Assembly (NCBI GenBank): GCA_945883455.1
Contig: CAMCXJ010000002.1
Location: forward strand, 1-35,765
Direction: 5' to 3'
Source of the DNA: Prosthecobacter debontii
Lineage (GTDB): Bacteria > Verrucomicrobiota > Verrucomicrobiia > Verrucomicrobiales > Akkermansiaceae
Length of the DNA: 35,765 nucleotides
The position numbers and the translations under genes are program-made. The notes under the pieces are model-generated. The model saw nothing but the letters and a program-made list of their open reading frames with translations. It ran no database searches and had not been told where the DNA came from. Below, one piece after another: positions 7,172 through 13,501 of this stretch (its first letter is position 1; every line of letters begins with the position of its first letter).

Positions 7172-8020
7172 ATGAGCCAACCTTTCCAGAAAATCGGCAT
7201 CCTCGGCGGCGGCCTGCTCGGCGGTTCCACGGCGCTCGCGTTGCGGGAAAAAGCCGATGTCCGGCTGTGGATTCGGAGACCCGAAGCGGTGCAATCCGCG
7301 CAACTCTCCGGCTTGGATTTTGCCACCGGTGAGCTCGCGGACGCCGTTGCCGAAACCAATCTCATCATCCTCGCCGTGCCCGTCGGGGCGATGCCCGCTC
7401 TGCTCTCCGCAGCGATGGCAGCGGGTTTACCGAAGGATTGCCTCGTCACCGATGTGGGCTCCGTGAAGGTCGCACCGCACCGCGATCTCGCGCCCGTTCT
7501 CGCACATAGCGGCAACCCTTTCATCGGCAGCCACCCGATGGCCGGCTCCGAACGCAACGGCCTCGCCGCCGCCCGCTCCGACCTTTTCCAAAACGCCGCC
7601 TGCCTGCTCACCAATGACTCTAGCACGTCATCGGATCTTTGCGTGGCGCTCGAGGATTTCTGGAAATTTCTCGGTTGCCGCACGAAATGGCTCGGCGCGT
7701 CGGAGCATGACCGGCTGGTCGCCCGCATCAGCCACCTGCCGCATGTCACCGCCGCCGCGACGGCTTTTGGAGCACTCTCCGCCAACACCGCTTCGGGAAT
7801 CCTTTCCGGCGGCGGTCTGCGCGACACCACCCGCGTGGCCGGGGGAAATCCCGAGATGTGGGCCGAGATCCTGCTGGAGAACCGGGGTGAAGTCGCCCGC
7901 TCCGTCCGCGAAACCATCGCCAAGCTCGATGAATTTCTTGTTGCCCTCGATGGGGCGAACCAAGAAGAACTCCGCCACCTGCTCACCGAAGCAAAAGCGC
8001 TACGCGACACCTTGCCATAG
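7172..8020 (+). CDS. tyrA: Prephenate (or arogenate) dehydrogenase TyrA
   Basis: TyrA oxidatively decarboxylates prephenate (or arogenate) in tyrosine synthesis. The 282-residue protein starts with a nucleotide-binding Rossmann motif, IGILGGGLLGGSTALAL. It continues with LIILAVPVGAMPALL, VTDVGSVK, the substrate-site motif GSHPMAGSERNG, and a helical C-terminal domain including HDRLVARISHLPHVTAAA and FRDTTRVA-like LRDTTRVAGGNPEMW. A TTG at 7154 is in frame but lies inside the terminator stem; ATG 7172 sits right before the conserved fold, so I chose it. No ribosome site is possible there because the T-tract precedes it. aroA follows after 13 bp. Confidence 0.92.
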   Translation: MSQPFQKIGILGGGLLGGSTALALREKADVRLWIRRPEAVQSAQLSGLDFATGELADAVAETNLIILAVPVGAMPALLSAAMAAGLPKDCLVTDVGSVKVAPHRDLAPVLAHSGNPFIGSHPMAGSERNGLAAARSDLFQNAACLLTNDSSTSSDLCVALEDFWKFLGCRTKWLGASEHDRLVARISHLPHVTAAATAFGALSANTASGILSGGGLRDTTRVAGGNPEMWAEILLENRGEVARSVRETIAKLDEFLVALDGANQEELRHLLTEAKALRDTLP

Positions 8021-8033
8021 AATTTTCCCACCC

Positions 8034-9383
8034 ATGTCCACCCTCCGCGTCACAGCCATCTCCTCCCTCCATGCCGAATTCAGCGTGCCGGGCGACAAGA
8101 GCATCTCCCACCGCGCGGCCATCCTCGGCGGCTTGTCGAACGGGGTCTGCGAAATTTCCAATTTCCTGCCCAGCGAGGATTGCGTGAACACCCTCAAGGC
8201 GATGCGCTCGCTCGGCGCAAGCTTCGATGTCCTTGAGGAAATAGATGGCTACGGCCCTACAAAACTCCGCATCCACGGGCGCTCGATGAAACTAACCGCC
8301 CCGGTAGCGCCCATCGACTGCGGCAACTCCGGCACCGGCATGAGGCTCCTCGCGGGCCTGCTGGCCGGCCAACCCTTCACCTCCGAGCTGTTCGGCGACG
8401 CCTCGCTTTCCTCCCGCCCGATGGGTCGCATCACCATTCCGCTTGCGGAAATGGGCGCGAACCTGGAGACGCTCGGCGAGAAGCCGGGCTGCGCGCCTTT
8501 GCGCATCCACGGCGGCAAGCTGAACCCCATCACCTACGAAATGCCGGTCGCCTCCGCCCAGGTGAAAAGCGCGGTGCTGCTGGCCGGGCTTTTTGCCGAA
8601 GGCACCACCACCGTGATCCAGCCCGCCGCCACCCGCGACCATACCGAGCGCATGTTCGCAGGCTTCCGGATTTCCTGCCGCACCCACGGCAACACCATCT
8701 CCATGCCCGGCGGACAGATGCCGGAGTCCTGCGATTTCACCGTCCCCGGCGATATCTCCTCCGCCGCCTTCTGGCTCGTCGCCGCCGCCGCGATGGACGG
8801 CTCCCGCCTGCTCATCAAGGACGTTGGCCTCAACCCCACCCGCACCGCCATCCTCAAAGTGCTCTCCCGCATGGGCGCTCACATGACGGAAATCCTCCAC
8901 AACACCGAGGGCGAACCGATCGGCAACGTCGAGATCCACGGCGCGCCGCTGAAAGGTACAACCCTGCTACCCGAGGAAATCCCCAACCTCATCGATGAGA
9001 TCCCCGTCATCGCCGTCGCCGCCGCGCTGGCCGAGGGCGACACCCACATCCGCAACGCCCGCGAACTGCGCGTGAAGGAAACCGACCGCATCACCACGAC
9101 CGTCGAGAACCTGCGTAAAATGGGAGCCGATGTGGAGGAGTTCGAGGACGGCATGACGATCCACGGCGGGCAGCCGCTCAAGGGCGCCGAGATCGACTCG
9201 CACGGCGATCACCGCATCGCCATGGCCTTCGCCATCGCCGGGCTTTTCGCCGAGGGCGAGACCGTCATCCACCACACCGACTGCATCAATACCTCCTACC
9301 CCGGCTTCGCCCACCACCTAGCAGCCGTTCTCCGCGAAAGCCGCGACACTGCGGATTTCATCCTGCCCACCGTGATCCCATGA
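8034..9383 (+). CDS. aroA: 3-phosphoshikimate 1-carboxyvinyltransferase (EPSP synthase)
   Basis: This enzyme joins PEP to shikimate 3-phosphate in the shikimate pathway. The 449-residue product has the family signatures: PGDKSISHRAAIL near the start, DCGNSGTGMRLLAGLLAGQPF, SSRPMGRI, ASAQVKSAVLLAGLFAEG, DISSAAFWLVAAA, the basic active-site loop RVKETDRI, and DSHGDHRIAMAFAIAGL near the end. It starts at ATG 8034, where the fold begins. The open frame extends upstream only through the tyrA coding region. The stop overlaps the next gene's ATG (ATGA, 9380-9383), so aroA and the cmk fusion are translationally coupled. Confidence 0.95.
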   Translation: MSTLRVTAISSLHAEFSVPGDKSISHRAAILGGLSNGVCEISNFLPSEDCVNTLKAMRSLGASFDVLEEIDGYGPTKLRIHGRSMKLTAPVAPIDCGNSGTGMRLLAGLLAGQPFTSELFGDASLSSRPMGRITIPLAEMGANLETLGEKPGCAPLRIHGGKLNPITYEMPVASAQVKSAVLLAGLFAEGTTTVIQPAATRDHTERMFAGFRISCRTHGNTISMPGGQMPESCDFTVPGDISSAAFWLVAAAAMDGSRLLIKDVGLNPTRTAILKVLSRMGAHMTEILHNTEGEPIGNVEIHGAPLKGTTLLPEEIPNLIDEIPVIAVAAALAEGDTHIRNARELRVKETDRITTTVENLRKMGADVEEFEDGMTIHGGQPLKGAEIDSHGDHRIAMAFAIAGLFAEGETVIHHTDCINTSYPGFAHHLAAVLRESRDTADFILPTVIP

Positions 9384-10663
9384 CCTATCACGCCATCGCC
9401 ATCGACGGCCCTGCGGCCTCCGGGAAAAGCACGCTCGCCCGCGCCCTCGCCGAACGCCTCGGCCTCGTCATGGTGAACTCCGGCGCAATGTACCGCGCCG
9501 TCACATGGAAAATCCTCCGTGAGGAAATCGACCCCGCCGACACGGCCGCTGTCATCCGCCTGCTCGATGGAATGGACATCCACTGCGGCCATGAAGGTAG
9601 CATCTCCACGATCCGCATCGACGGCACCGATCCCACCCCTTTCCTCCGCGAGCCGGAGATCAACGCGAACGTCTCCACCGTCTCGGCCATCCCGCAGGTG
9701 CGCGAAAGGCTCGTCGCCCTTCAGCGCGATTACCTGAAGCGCACCCACGTCGTCATGGAAGGCCGCGATATCGGCTCTGTCGTTTTCCCCGACACCCCTT
9801 TCAAGATCTACATCGATGCGGATCCCTCCGTCCGCGACGAACGCCGCTCCGTCGAGGGCGAGATCGATTCCGTCTCCCAGCGCGACGCCGCCGACAGCTC
9901 GCGCAAGACCGCTCCGCTGATGGTCGCGGACGGCGCCACAAAACTCGACACCTCCGCGCTCACGATCAGCGGAGTGGTTGACGCGGCCATCGGTATCCTA
10001 GGCAAGCAAGGTTTCCCCCTTCCACAGCACTTACCCGCAGAGGAACCGCCCACTCCCATGCGCTGGATTTACTGGCTCGGCTGGATGTCCTTCGGCGCCG
10101 CCTACCGCACCCTCTTCGGCCTGCGCGTCATCGGAAATGAAAACCTGATCAAGGCCGGCCCGGTGCTCATCGCCTCCAACCACCAAAGCTTTCTCGACCC
10201 GCCACTCATCGGGAACCTCTACCAGACCGAGATGGTTTACTTCGCCCGCAAGACCCTCTTCAAAGGCTTCGGAAAATGGCTCTACCCGCAGTGGAACGCC
10301 ATCCCCATCGACCAGGACAAGCCCGACACGAGCTCCATGAAAGCGGCGATCCGCAAACTCAAGGAAGGCTGGCGCGTCCTCGTTTTCCCGGAAGGCCAGC
10401 GCACCCTCGACGGCAGCATCAACGAGGCCGCTCCCGGCATCGGCATGATCGCCGCCAAGGCCGGCGTGCCCATCCAGCCCGTCCGCATCTTCGGCGCCGA
10501 CAAGGCTTTACCGCGTGGCTCCGGAAAAATCTCCTTCGCCCGCATCACCGTAAAAGTCGGCCCCCCCATCCTGCTCACGCCGGAGGAATTCAAGGCCTAC
10601 TCCCACAAGGAAGGCTATCTGGCTCTCACCGAGCGGATTATGGATGGGATCAAGGCCCTTTGA
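9380..10663 (+). CDS. cmk: Fused CMP kinase / 1-acyl-glycerol-3-phosphate acyltransferase
   Basis: The 427-residue protein joins two enzymes in one frame. Residues 1 to about 215 are (d)CMP kinase: P-loop [10 protein letters not shown] (Lys16), [30 protein letters not shown], and [14 protein letters not shown] near the end. Residues about 230-427 are a PlsC acyltransferase: motif [10 protein letters not shown] (His268, Asp273) and motif [13 protein letters not shown] (Glu338), which transfer acyl groups to lysophosphatidate. A Pro-rich linker ([14 protein letters not shown]) joins them. The kinase LID insert is short ([13 protein letters not shown]) compared with typical Cmk. Separate cmk and plsC genes are neighbours in Chlamydia as I recall, so the fusion may follow an old PVC gene order. 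Confidence 0.93.
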   Translation: MTYHAIAIDGPAASGKSTLARALAERLGLVMVNSGAMYRAVTWKILREEIDPADTAAVIRLLDGMDIHCGHEGSISTIRIDGTDPTPFLREPEINANVSTVSAIPQVRERLVALQRDYLKRTHVVMEGRDIGSVVFPDTPFKIYIDADPSVRDERRSVEGEIDSVSQRDAADSSRKTAPLMVADGATKLDTSALTISGVVDAAIGILGKQGFPLPQHLPAEEPPTPMRWIYWLGWMSFGAAYRTLFGLRVIGNENLIKAGPVLIASNHQSFLDPPLIGNLYQTEMVYFARKTLFKGFGKWLYPQWNAIPIDQDKPDTSSMKAAIRKLKEGWRVLVFPEGQRTLDGSINEAAPGIGMIAAKAGVPIQPVRIFGADKALPRGSGKISFARITVKVGPPILLTPEEFKAYSHKEGYLALTERIMDGIKAL

Positions 10664-10730
10664 ATTTTACGACCTTTCGTTGTGGCTGATTCCTCTTGGC
10701 AGACCCGCCTCGGTGGGAAAGCTTTGTGAC

Positions 10731-11519
10731 ATGTCAGCGACAACATATCTCAAGGAACTTTTCGACCTCACAGGGAAAACGGCGGTGGTGATCGGCGGCA
10801 CGGGCGAACTCTGCGGCACGATGGCCGTCGGCCTTGCGCGGGCGGGAGCCGAAGTGGTGCTCGGCGGGCGCATACCGGAAAAAGCGGAGAAGCGGCTCGC
10901 GGAAATCGAAGGCTACGGCGGGAAGGGTTACTTCGTTCCTGTCGATGTCACCTCGCGGCAGTCCCTCCATGACATGCTTGAGAAGGTTTTGGAAAAATCC
11001 GGCGGCGTGGACATCCTCATCAACGGCGCAGGCACCAACTCGCCCACGCCTTTCCTGGAGATCACGGAGGAGGAATACTCACGGATCATCGACACGAACC
11101 TCGCTTCCATCTTCCGCGCCTGCCAGGTTTTCGGGCAATATTTCGTCGATGACATGCGTCCCGCGTCCATCATCAACCTCGGCTCCATCTCCGGACTGAA
11201 CCCGCTTTCGCGCGTATTCACCTACTCCGCCTCGAAGGCCGCCGTGCACAACCTCACCCGCAACCTCGCCCGCGAGTGGGCGGATAAGGACATCCGCGTG
11301 AACACTCTCGTCCCCGGCTTTTTCCCCGCCGAGCAAAACCGCAAGGTGCTCGACGAGTCCCGCGTGCTCGACATCCTCCGCCACACCCCCGCCTCCCGTT
11401 TCGGCAACGCCGAGGAACTCATCGGAGCCACCCTCCTTCTCGCCTCCGCCAAGGCCGGCTCCTTCATCACCGGCATGGAAATGATCGTCGACGGTGGATT
11501 CCAGGCGATGAGTATCTGA
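10731..11519 (+). CDS. Short-chain dehydrogenase/reductase, mannonate/gluconate-type
   Basis: The 262-residue classical SDR starts [23 protein letters not shown], an NAD(P)-binding motif resembling SDR-type fructuronate/gluconate dehydrogenases (GGGGVLCG in those). It has INGAGTNSP (NAG-like), a catalytic serine region [16 protein letters not shown] (Tyr165, Lys169), and ends [20 protein letters not shown]. The likely role is reduction or oxidation of a sugar acid; the exact substrate is not readable. ATG 10731 is chosen over the upstream frame opening at 10644, which overlaps the cmk fusion. trmD follows after 5 bp and is probably co-transcribed. Confidence 0.85.
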   Translation: MSATTYLKELFDLTGKTAVVIGGTGELCGTMAVGLARAGAEVVLGGRIPEKAEKRLAEIEGYGGKGYFVPVDVTSRQSLHDMLEKVLEKSGGVDILINGAGTNSPTPFLEITEEEYSRIIDTNLASIFRACQVFGQYFVDDMRPASIINLGSISGLNPLSRVFTYSASKAAVHNLTRNLAREWADKDIRVNTLVPGFFPAEQNRKVLDESRVLDILRHTPASRFGNAEELIGATLLLASAKAGSFITGMEMIVDGGFQAMSI

Positions 11520-11524
11520 GACCC

Positions 11525-12202
11525 GTGCGCATCGACATCCTCACTCTTTTCCCCGAGATCGCGCTGGCACCCCTCAGCGACTCGATCATCCAGCGTGCGC
11601 GGGGCGCGGGGTTGGTTGATGTGCGCGGGCACAACCTGCGCGATTGGTCGGAGGATAAGCACCACCGCGTGGATGACTCGCCCTGCGGCGGCGGGCCGGG
11701 GATGGTCTTGCAGCCCGGGCCCTTACACGCCGCGATCACGGCGCTGAAAAAGCACGACACCCGCGTGATTTTGATGACACCGCAGGGCGCACCGCTGAAA
11801 CAGGCCCGCGTCCGCGAGCTTTCCGCCGAAACGCATCTCCTCATCGTCTGCGGCCATTACGAGGGCATCGACCACCGCATCGTCGAGACGCTCATCGACG
11901 AGGAAATCTCCATCGGTGATTACGTGCTGACCAACGGAGCCCTCGCCGCCGCCGTACTTTGCGATGCGGTTATTCGCCTCCTGCCCGGCGCGCTCGGCGA
12001 TTCGCAATCCGCTGTCGAGGAATCCTTCTCCGATCCCAATCTGTTAGAAGCGCCGTGCTACACGCGACCCATCGATTTCGTGGGCATGAAAGTCCCGGAG
12101 GTTTTGCTTTCCGGAAATCACGCGAAAATTGCGGTATGGCGAGGGGAAAAAGCGATCGAACGCACCCGCGAAAATCGACCGGATCTTGTAGAAAATACCT
12201 GA
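11525..12202 (+). CDS. trmD: tRNA (guanine-37-N1)-methyltransferase TrmD
   Basis: TrmD methylates G37 next to the anticodon and prevents frameshifting. The 225-residue protein begins at a GTG (11525) and reads MRIDILTLFPE. It shows the SPOUT-family trefoil-knot motifs: DDSPCGGGPGMVLQPGPL, LMTPQGAPL, LIVCGHYEGIDHRIVE, and EISIGDYVLTNGALAAAVLCDAVIRLLPG. Asp/Glu residues for SAM and tRNA use are present. It normally sits between rimM and rplS; here it instead follows an SDR gene by 5 bp, and neither rimM nor rplS is visible. No Shine-Dalgarno precedes the GTG. Confidence 0.94.
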   Translation: MRIDILTLFPEIALAPLSDSIIQRARGAGLVDVRGHNLRDWSEDKHHRVDDSPCGGGPGMVLQPGPLHAAITALKKHDTRVILMTPQGAPLKQARVRELSAETHLLIVCGHYEGIDHRIVETLIDEEISIGDYVLTNGALAAAVLCDAVIRLLPGALGDSQSAVEESFSDPNLLEAPCYTRPIDFVGMKVPEVLLSGNHAKIAVWRGEKAIERTRENRPDLVENT

Positions 12203-12212
12203 CGTTGCCTGC

Positions 12213-12228
12213 CGCAAGCGATCTTGCG
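12213..12228. terminator. Hairpin between convergent trmD and vapC
   Basis: CGCAAG (12213-12218) and CTTGCG (12223-12228) form a perfect 6-bp stem with loop CGAT, filling the 27-bp gap between the two convergent stop codons. It has no T-tract on either side, so bidirectional termination is only a suggestion from position. Confidence 0.35.
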
Positions 12229-12229
12229 A

Positions 12230-12631
12230 TCACTCCGCCCAGTTCTCCAGTGTCAGCTCCGGAACGCGCTCAAACTCCGAGGTGTTGTTCGTAGCCAGCG
12301 GGAGGCTCAGTGCGAGAGCCTGCGCCGCGATCAGGCAGTCGAGTTCGCCGATCATCGTGCCGAGCGAACGCAGCTGTGCTTTAATTCGTCCGTAGTGTTC
12401 CGCCGCTTCGCCTGTGAAAGGCACGATCTCAAGCGGTGCGAGAAAGCGGAAAAGGGCGCTGCGGTTGCGCTCGATCTGGCTGCTTTTGGAAACACCGAAC
12501 TGGAGTTCCGCCAGCGTGATCGCCGTCACCCCGATCTCTCCCGGCTTGTATTGTCCGAACCGCTCGACCACACTCGCCGGACGGTGTTTCATCACGTAGA
12601 TGCAGATATTCGTATCGAGCAGGATCCTCAT
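12230..12631 (-). CDS. vapC: VapC-type PIN-domain RNase toxin
   Basis: VapC toxins cut RNA, often initiator tRNA or 23S rRNA. The 133-residue protein has the PIN acidic set: Asp6 in LLDTNICIY, Glu42 in ITLAELQFG, Asp98 in IGELDCLIAAQAL, and the C-terminal TNNTSEFERV. It is the length of a typical VapC. The start ATG 12631 lies 17 bp after the vapB stop, on the same strand. The gene converges on trmD. The pair is probably autoregulated through the upstream dyad. Confidence 0.9.
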   Translation of the reverse strand: MRILLDTNICIYVMKHRPASVVERFGQYKPGEIGVTAITLAELQFGVSKSSQIERNRSALFRFLAPLEIVPFTGEAAEHYGRIKAQLRSLGTMIGELDCLIAAQALALSLPLATNNTSEFERVPELTLENWAE

Positions 12632-12648
12632 GCTTCCATCCGAAAATA

Positions 12649-12873
12649 TCAGAGACCTTCCCGTTCCTTTTGCTCCCCCTGCTCACGATGCATCATGAAA
12701 TCAGGGGAAAAGTCCGCCGCCGCCTCAAAAAACGAATCCCAGCTATCCGTGATGGGACTGAGCACCACCGAATCGCCGATTTTCCGGATCGAAACGGCCG
12801 TCCCTTCAAACCGAAATTGCTTCGGCAGCCGCACCGCCTGGCTCTGTCCGTTTTTAAAAAGCTTCGCTTGCAC
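12649..12873 (-). CDS. vapB: VapB-type antitoxin (SpoVT/AbrB swapped-hairpin)
   Basis: The product contains AKLFKNGQSQAVRLPKQFRFEG, the signature of AbrB-type VapB antitoxins, followed by VSIRKIGDSVVLSP and an acidic/aromatic tail that should bind VapC. From GTG 12873 it is 74 residues, the usual size, and VQAKLFKNGQS matches the typical start. An ATG at 12921 would add MKPKIDRIHLKVSTFG but overlaps a TTGACA box and the dyad. I therefore prefer the GTG, though the longer form is possible. The GTG lies close to the predicted transcription start, so the mRNA may be leaderless. Confidence 0.82.
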   Translation of the reverse strand: MQAKLFKNGQSQAVRLPKQFRFEGTAVSIRKIGDSVVLSPITDSWDSFFEAAADFSPDFMMHREQGEQKEREGL

Positions 12874-12881
12874 ACCGAAAG

Positions 12882-12908
12882 TAGATACTTTTAAGTGTAT
12901 CCTGTCAA
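12882..12908 (-). promoter_or_regulatory. Candidate vapBC promoter with embedded operator dyad
   Basis: On the minus strand TTGACA (12908-12903) and TATCTA (12887-12882) are 15 bp apart, shorter than ideal. Within the spacer and reaching the -10 lies GATAC-N8-GTATC, a dyad with TTAA at its centre. A repressor site between the -35 and -10 boxes is the usual arrangement for toxin-antitoxin autoregulation. Confidence 0.45.
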
Positions 12909-12941
12909 TCTTTGGTTTCATATTTGGATTGTCACGCAATG

Positions 12942-12955
12942 GGCAGTAAACTGCC
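12942..12955. promoter_or_regulatory. Perfect palindrome upstream of vapBC
   Basis: GGCAGT-AA-ACTGCC is a perfect 6-2-6 inverted repeat between vapB and the divergent gene relic at 12977. It may be a second operator for vapBC or a site for the relic's former promoter. No protein can be assigned. Confidence 0.35.
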
Positions 12956-13165
12956 AAAACCTGACCGCCACACGAAATGAAACCCACCCTTCTCCTCCTT
13001 ATTCTCGCCGCAACCTCCCACGCGAAGACCTTGAAAATCGTGGCCGGCCCGTACGACCGCGCCAACACGGTCGTGACCGTTCCCGCGCCCGATGATGTGC
13101 CGGAAAACCCCGGCCTCAAATCGGCGGACGGGAAAATCCTTCCGCTTCAGCTTTCGGACAAAGGC

Positions 13166-13175
13166 ACGGCGACCT
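13166..13175 (+). repeat. Left copy of 10-bp target-site duplication
   Basis: ACGGCGACCT here is repeated exactly at 13441-13450, immediately outside the two ends of the 265-bp element. Confidence 0.8.
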
Positions 13176-13440
13176 CAGGGCGATCAAACTAGGGAAAAGC
13201 CAAGCCCGTTTTCCCGTTAACCCGAAAACCGAAAAGGGAAATTTAACCACGGATGTCACGGAGGGGCACGGATGAAGAAAGAGTTATGGAAACATTTTCA
13301 AACCTGTACGGTTTATCCTTAAATCCGTGAAAATCCGGTGCCACCTGTCCGTCGTAGCCTTGGCGAACTTCTCTTCCTTGGCGGTTCAAAAATCTTCATT
13401 CCCGATTATGCCACGACTTCTCCCTAGCTTGGTCGCCCTG
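13176..13440. mobile_element. 265-bp MITE-like non-autonomous element
   Basis: The left end (13176-13201) and the reverse complement of the right end (13440-13415) match at 22 of 26 positions; all four mismatches are transitions. The outermost bases are CAGGGCGA. Exact 10-bp direct repeats flank it. There is no transposase frame. The interior holds CCACGGATGTCACGGA (13247-13262) with an imperfect inverted partner near 13324-13340 and CCTTGGCG words (13358, 13378), both resembling common dispersed repeats of these bacteria. Ends in CAGGG and a duplication of 8-10 bp recall the ISAs1 family, which is from memory. It lies 61 bp upstream of thrS and could affect its expression. Confidence 0.8.
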
Positions 13441-13450
13441 ACGGCGACCT
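13441..13450 (+). repeat. Right copy of 10-bp target-site duplication
   Basis: ACGGCGACCT is identical to 13166-13175. Keeping only one copy restores the reading frame of the interrupted gene relic as ...GTATFILPD. Confidence 0.8.
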
Positions 13451-13501
13451 TCATTTTGCCAGATTGACTTGCTCCCTGTTCCCTGCTTCAAAAGCCGCCC
13501 C

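Larger units (their letters stand above)
12977..13467 (+). pseudogene. Relic of a secreted DUF6807/PmoA-like protein split by a small insertion element
   Basis: A reading frame begins at ATG 12977 with a signal peptide (MKPTLLLLILAATSHA) and continues TLKIVAGPYDRANTVVTVPAP, the start pattern of PmoA/DUF6807-like proteins (about 300-400 residues when intact, from memory). It runs out at a stop (13190-13192) shortly after entering the element that starts at 13176. If the element and one copy of the 10-bp duplication are removed, the frame joins across to TATFILPD and then meets TGA at 13465-13467. FILPD suits this family at that point. The rest of the gene is missing before thrS, so it was already, or later became, truncated. 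Confidence 0.65.

Noticed and set aside
12874-13119. 82-residue N-terminal extension of VapB
   Set aside because: It would cross the promoter, the dyads and the start of another gene; VapB homologues start at the AKLFKNGQS motif. The ATG at 12921 is kept as a possible alternative only.
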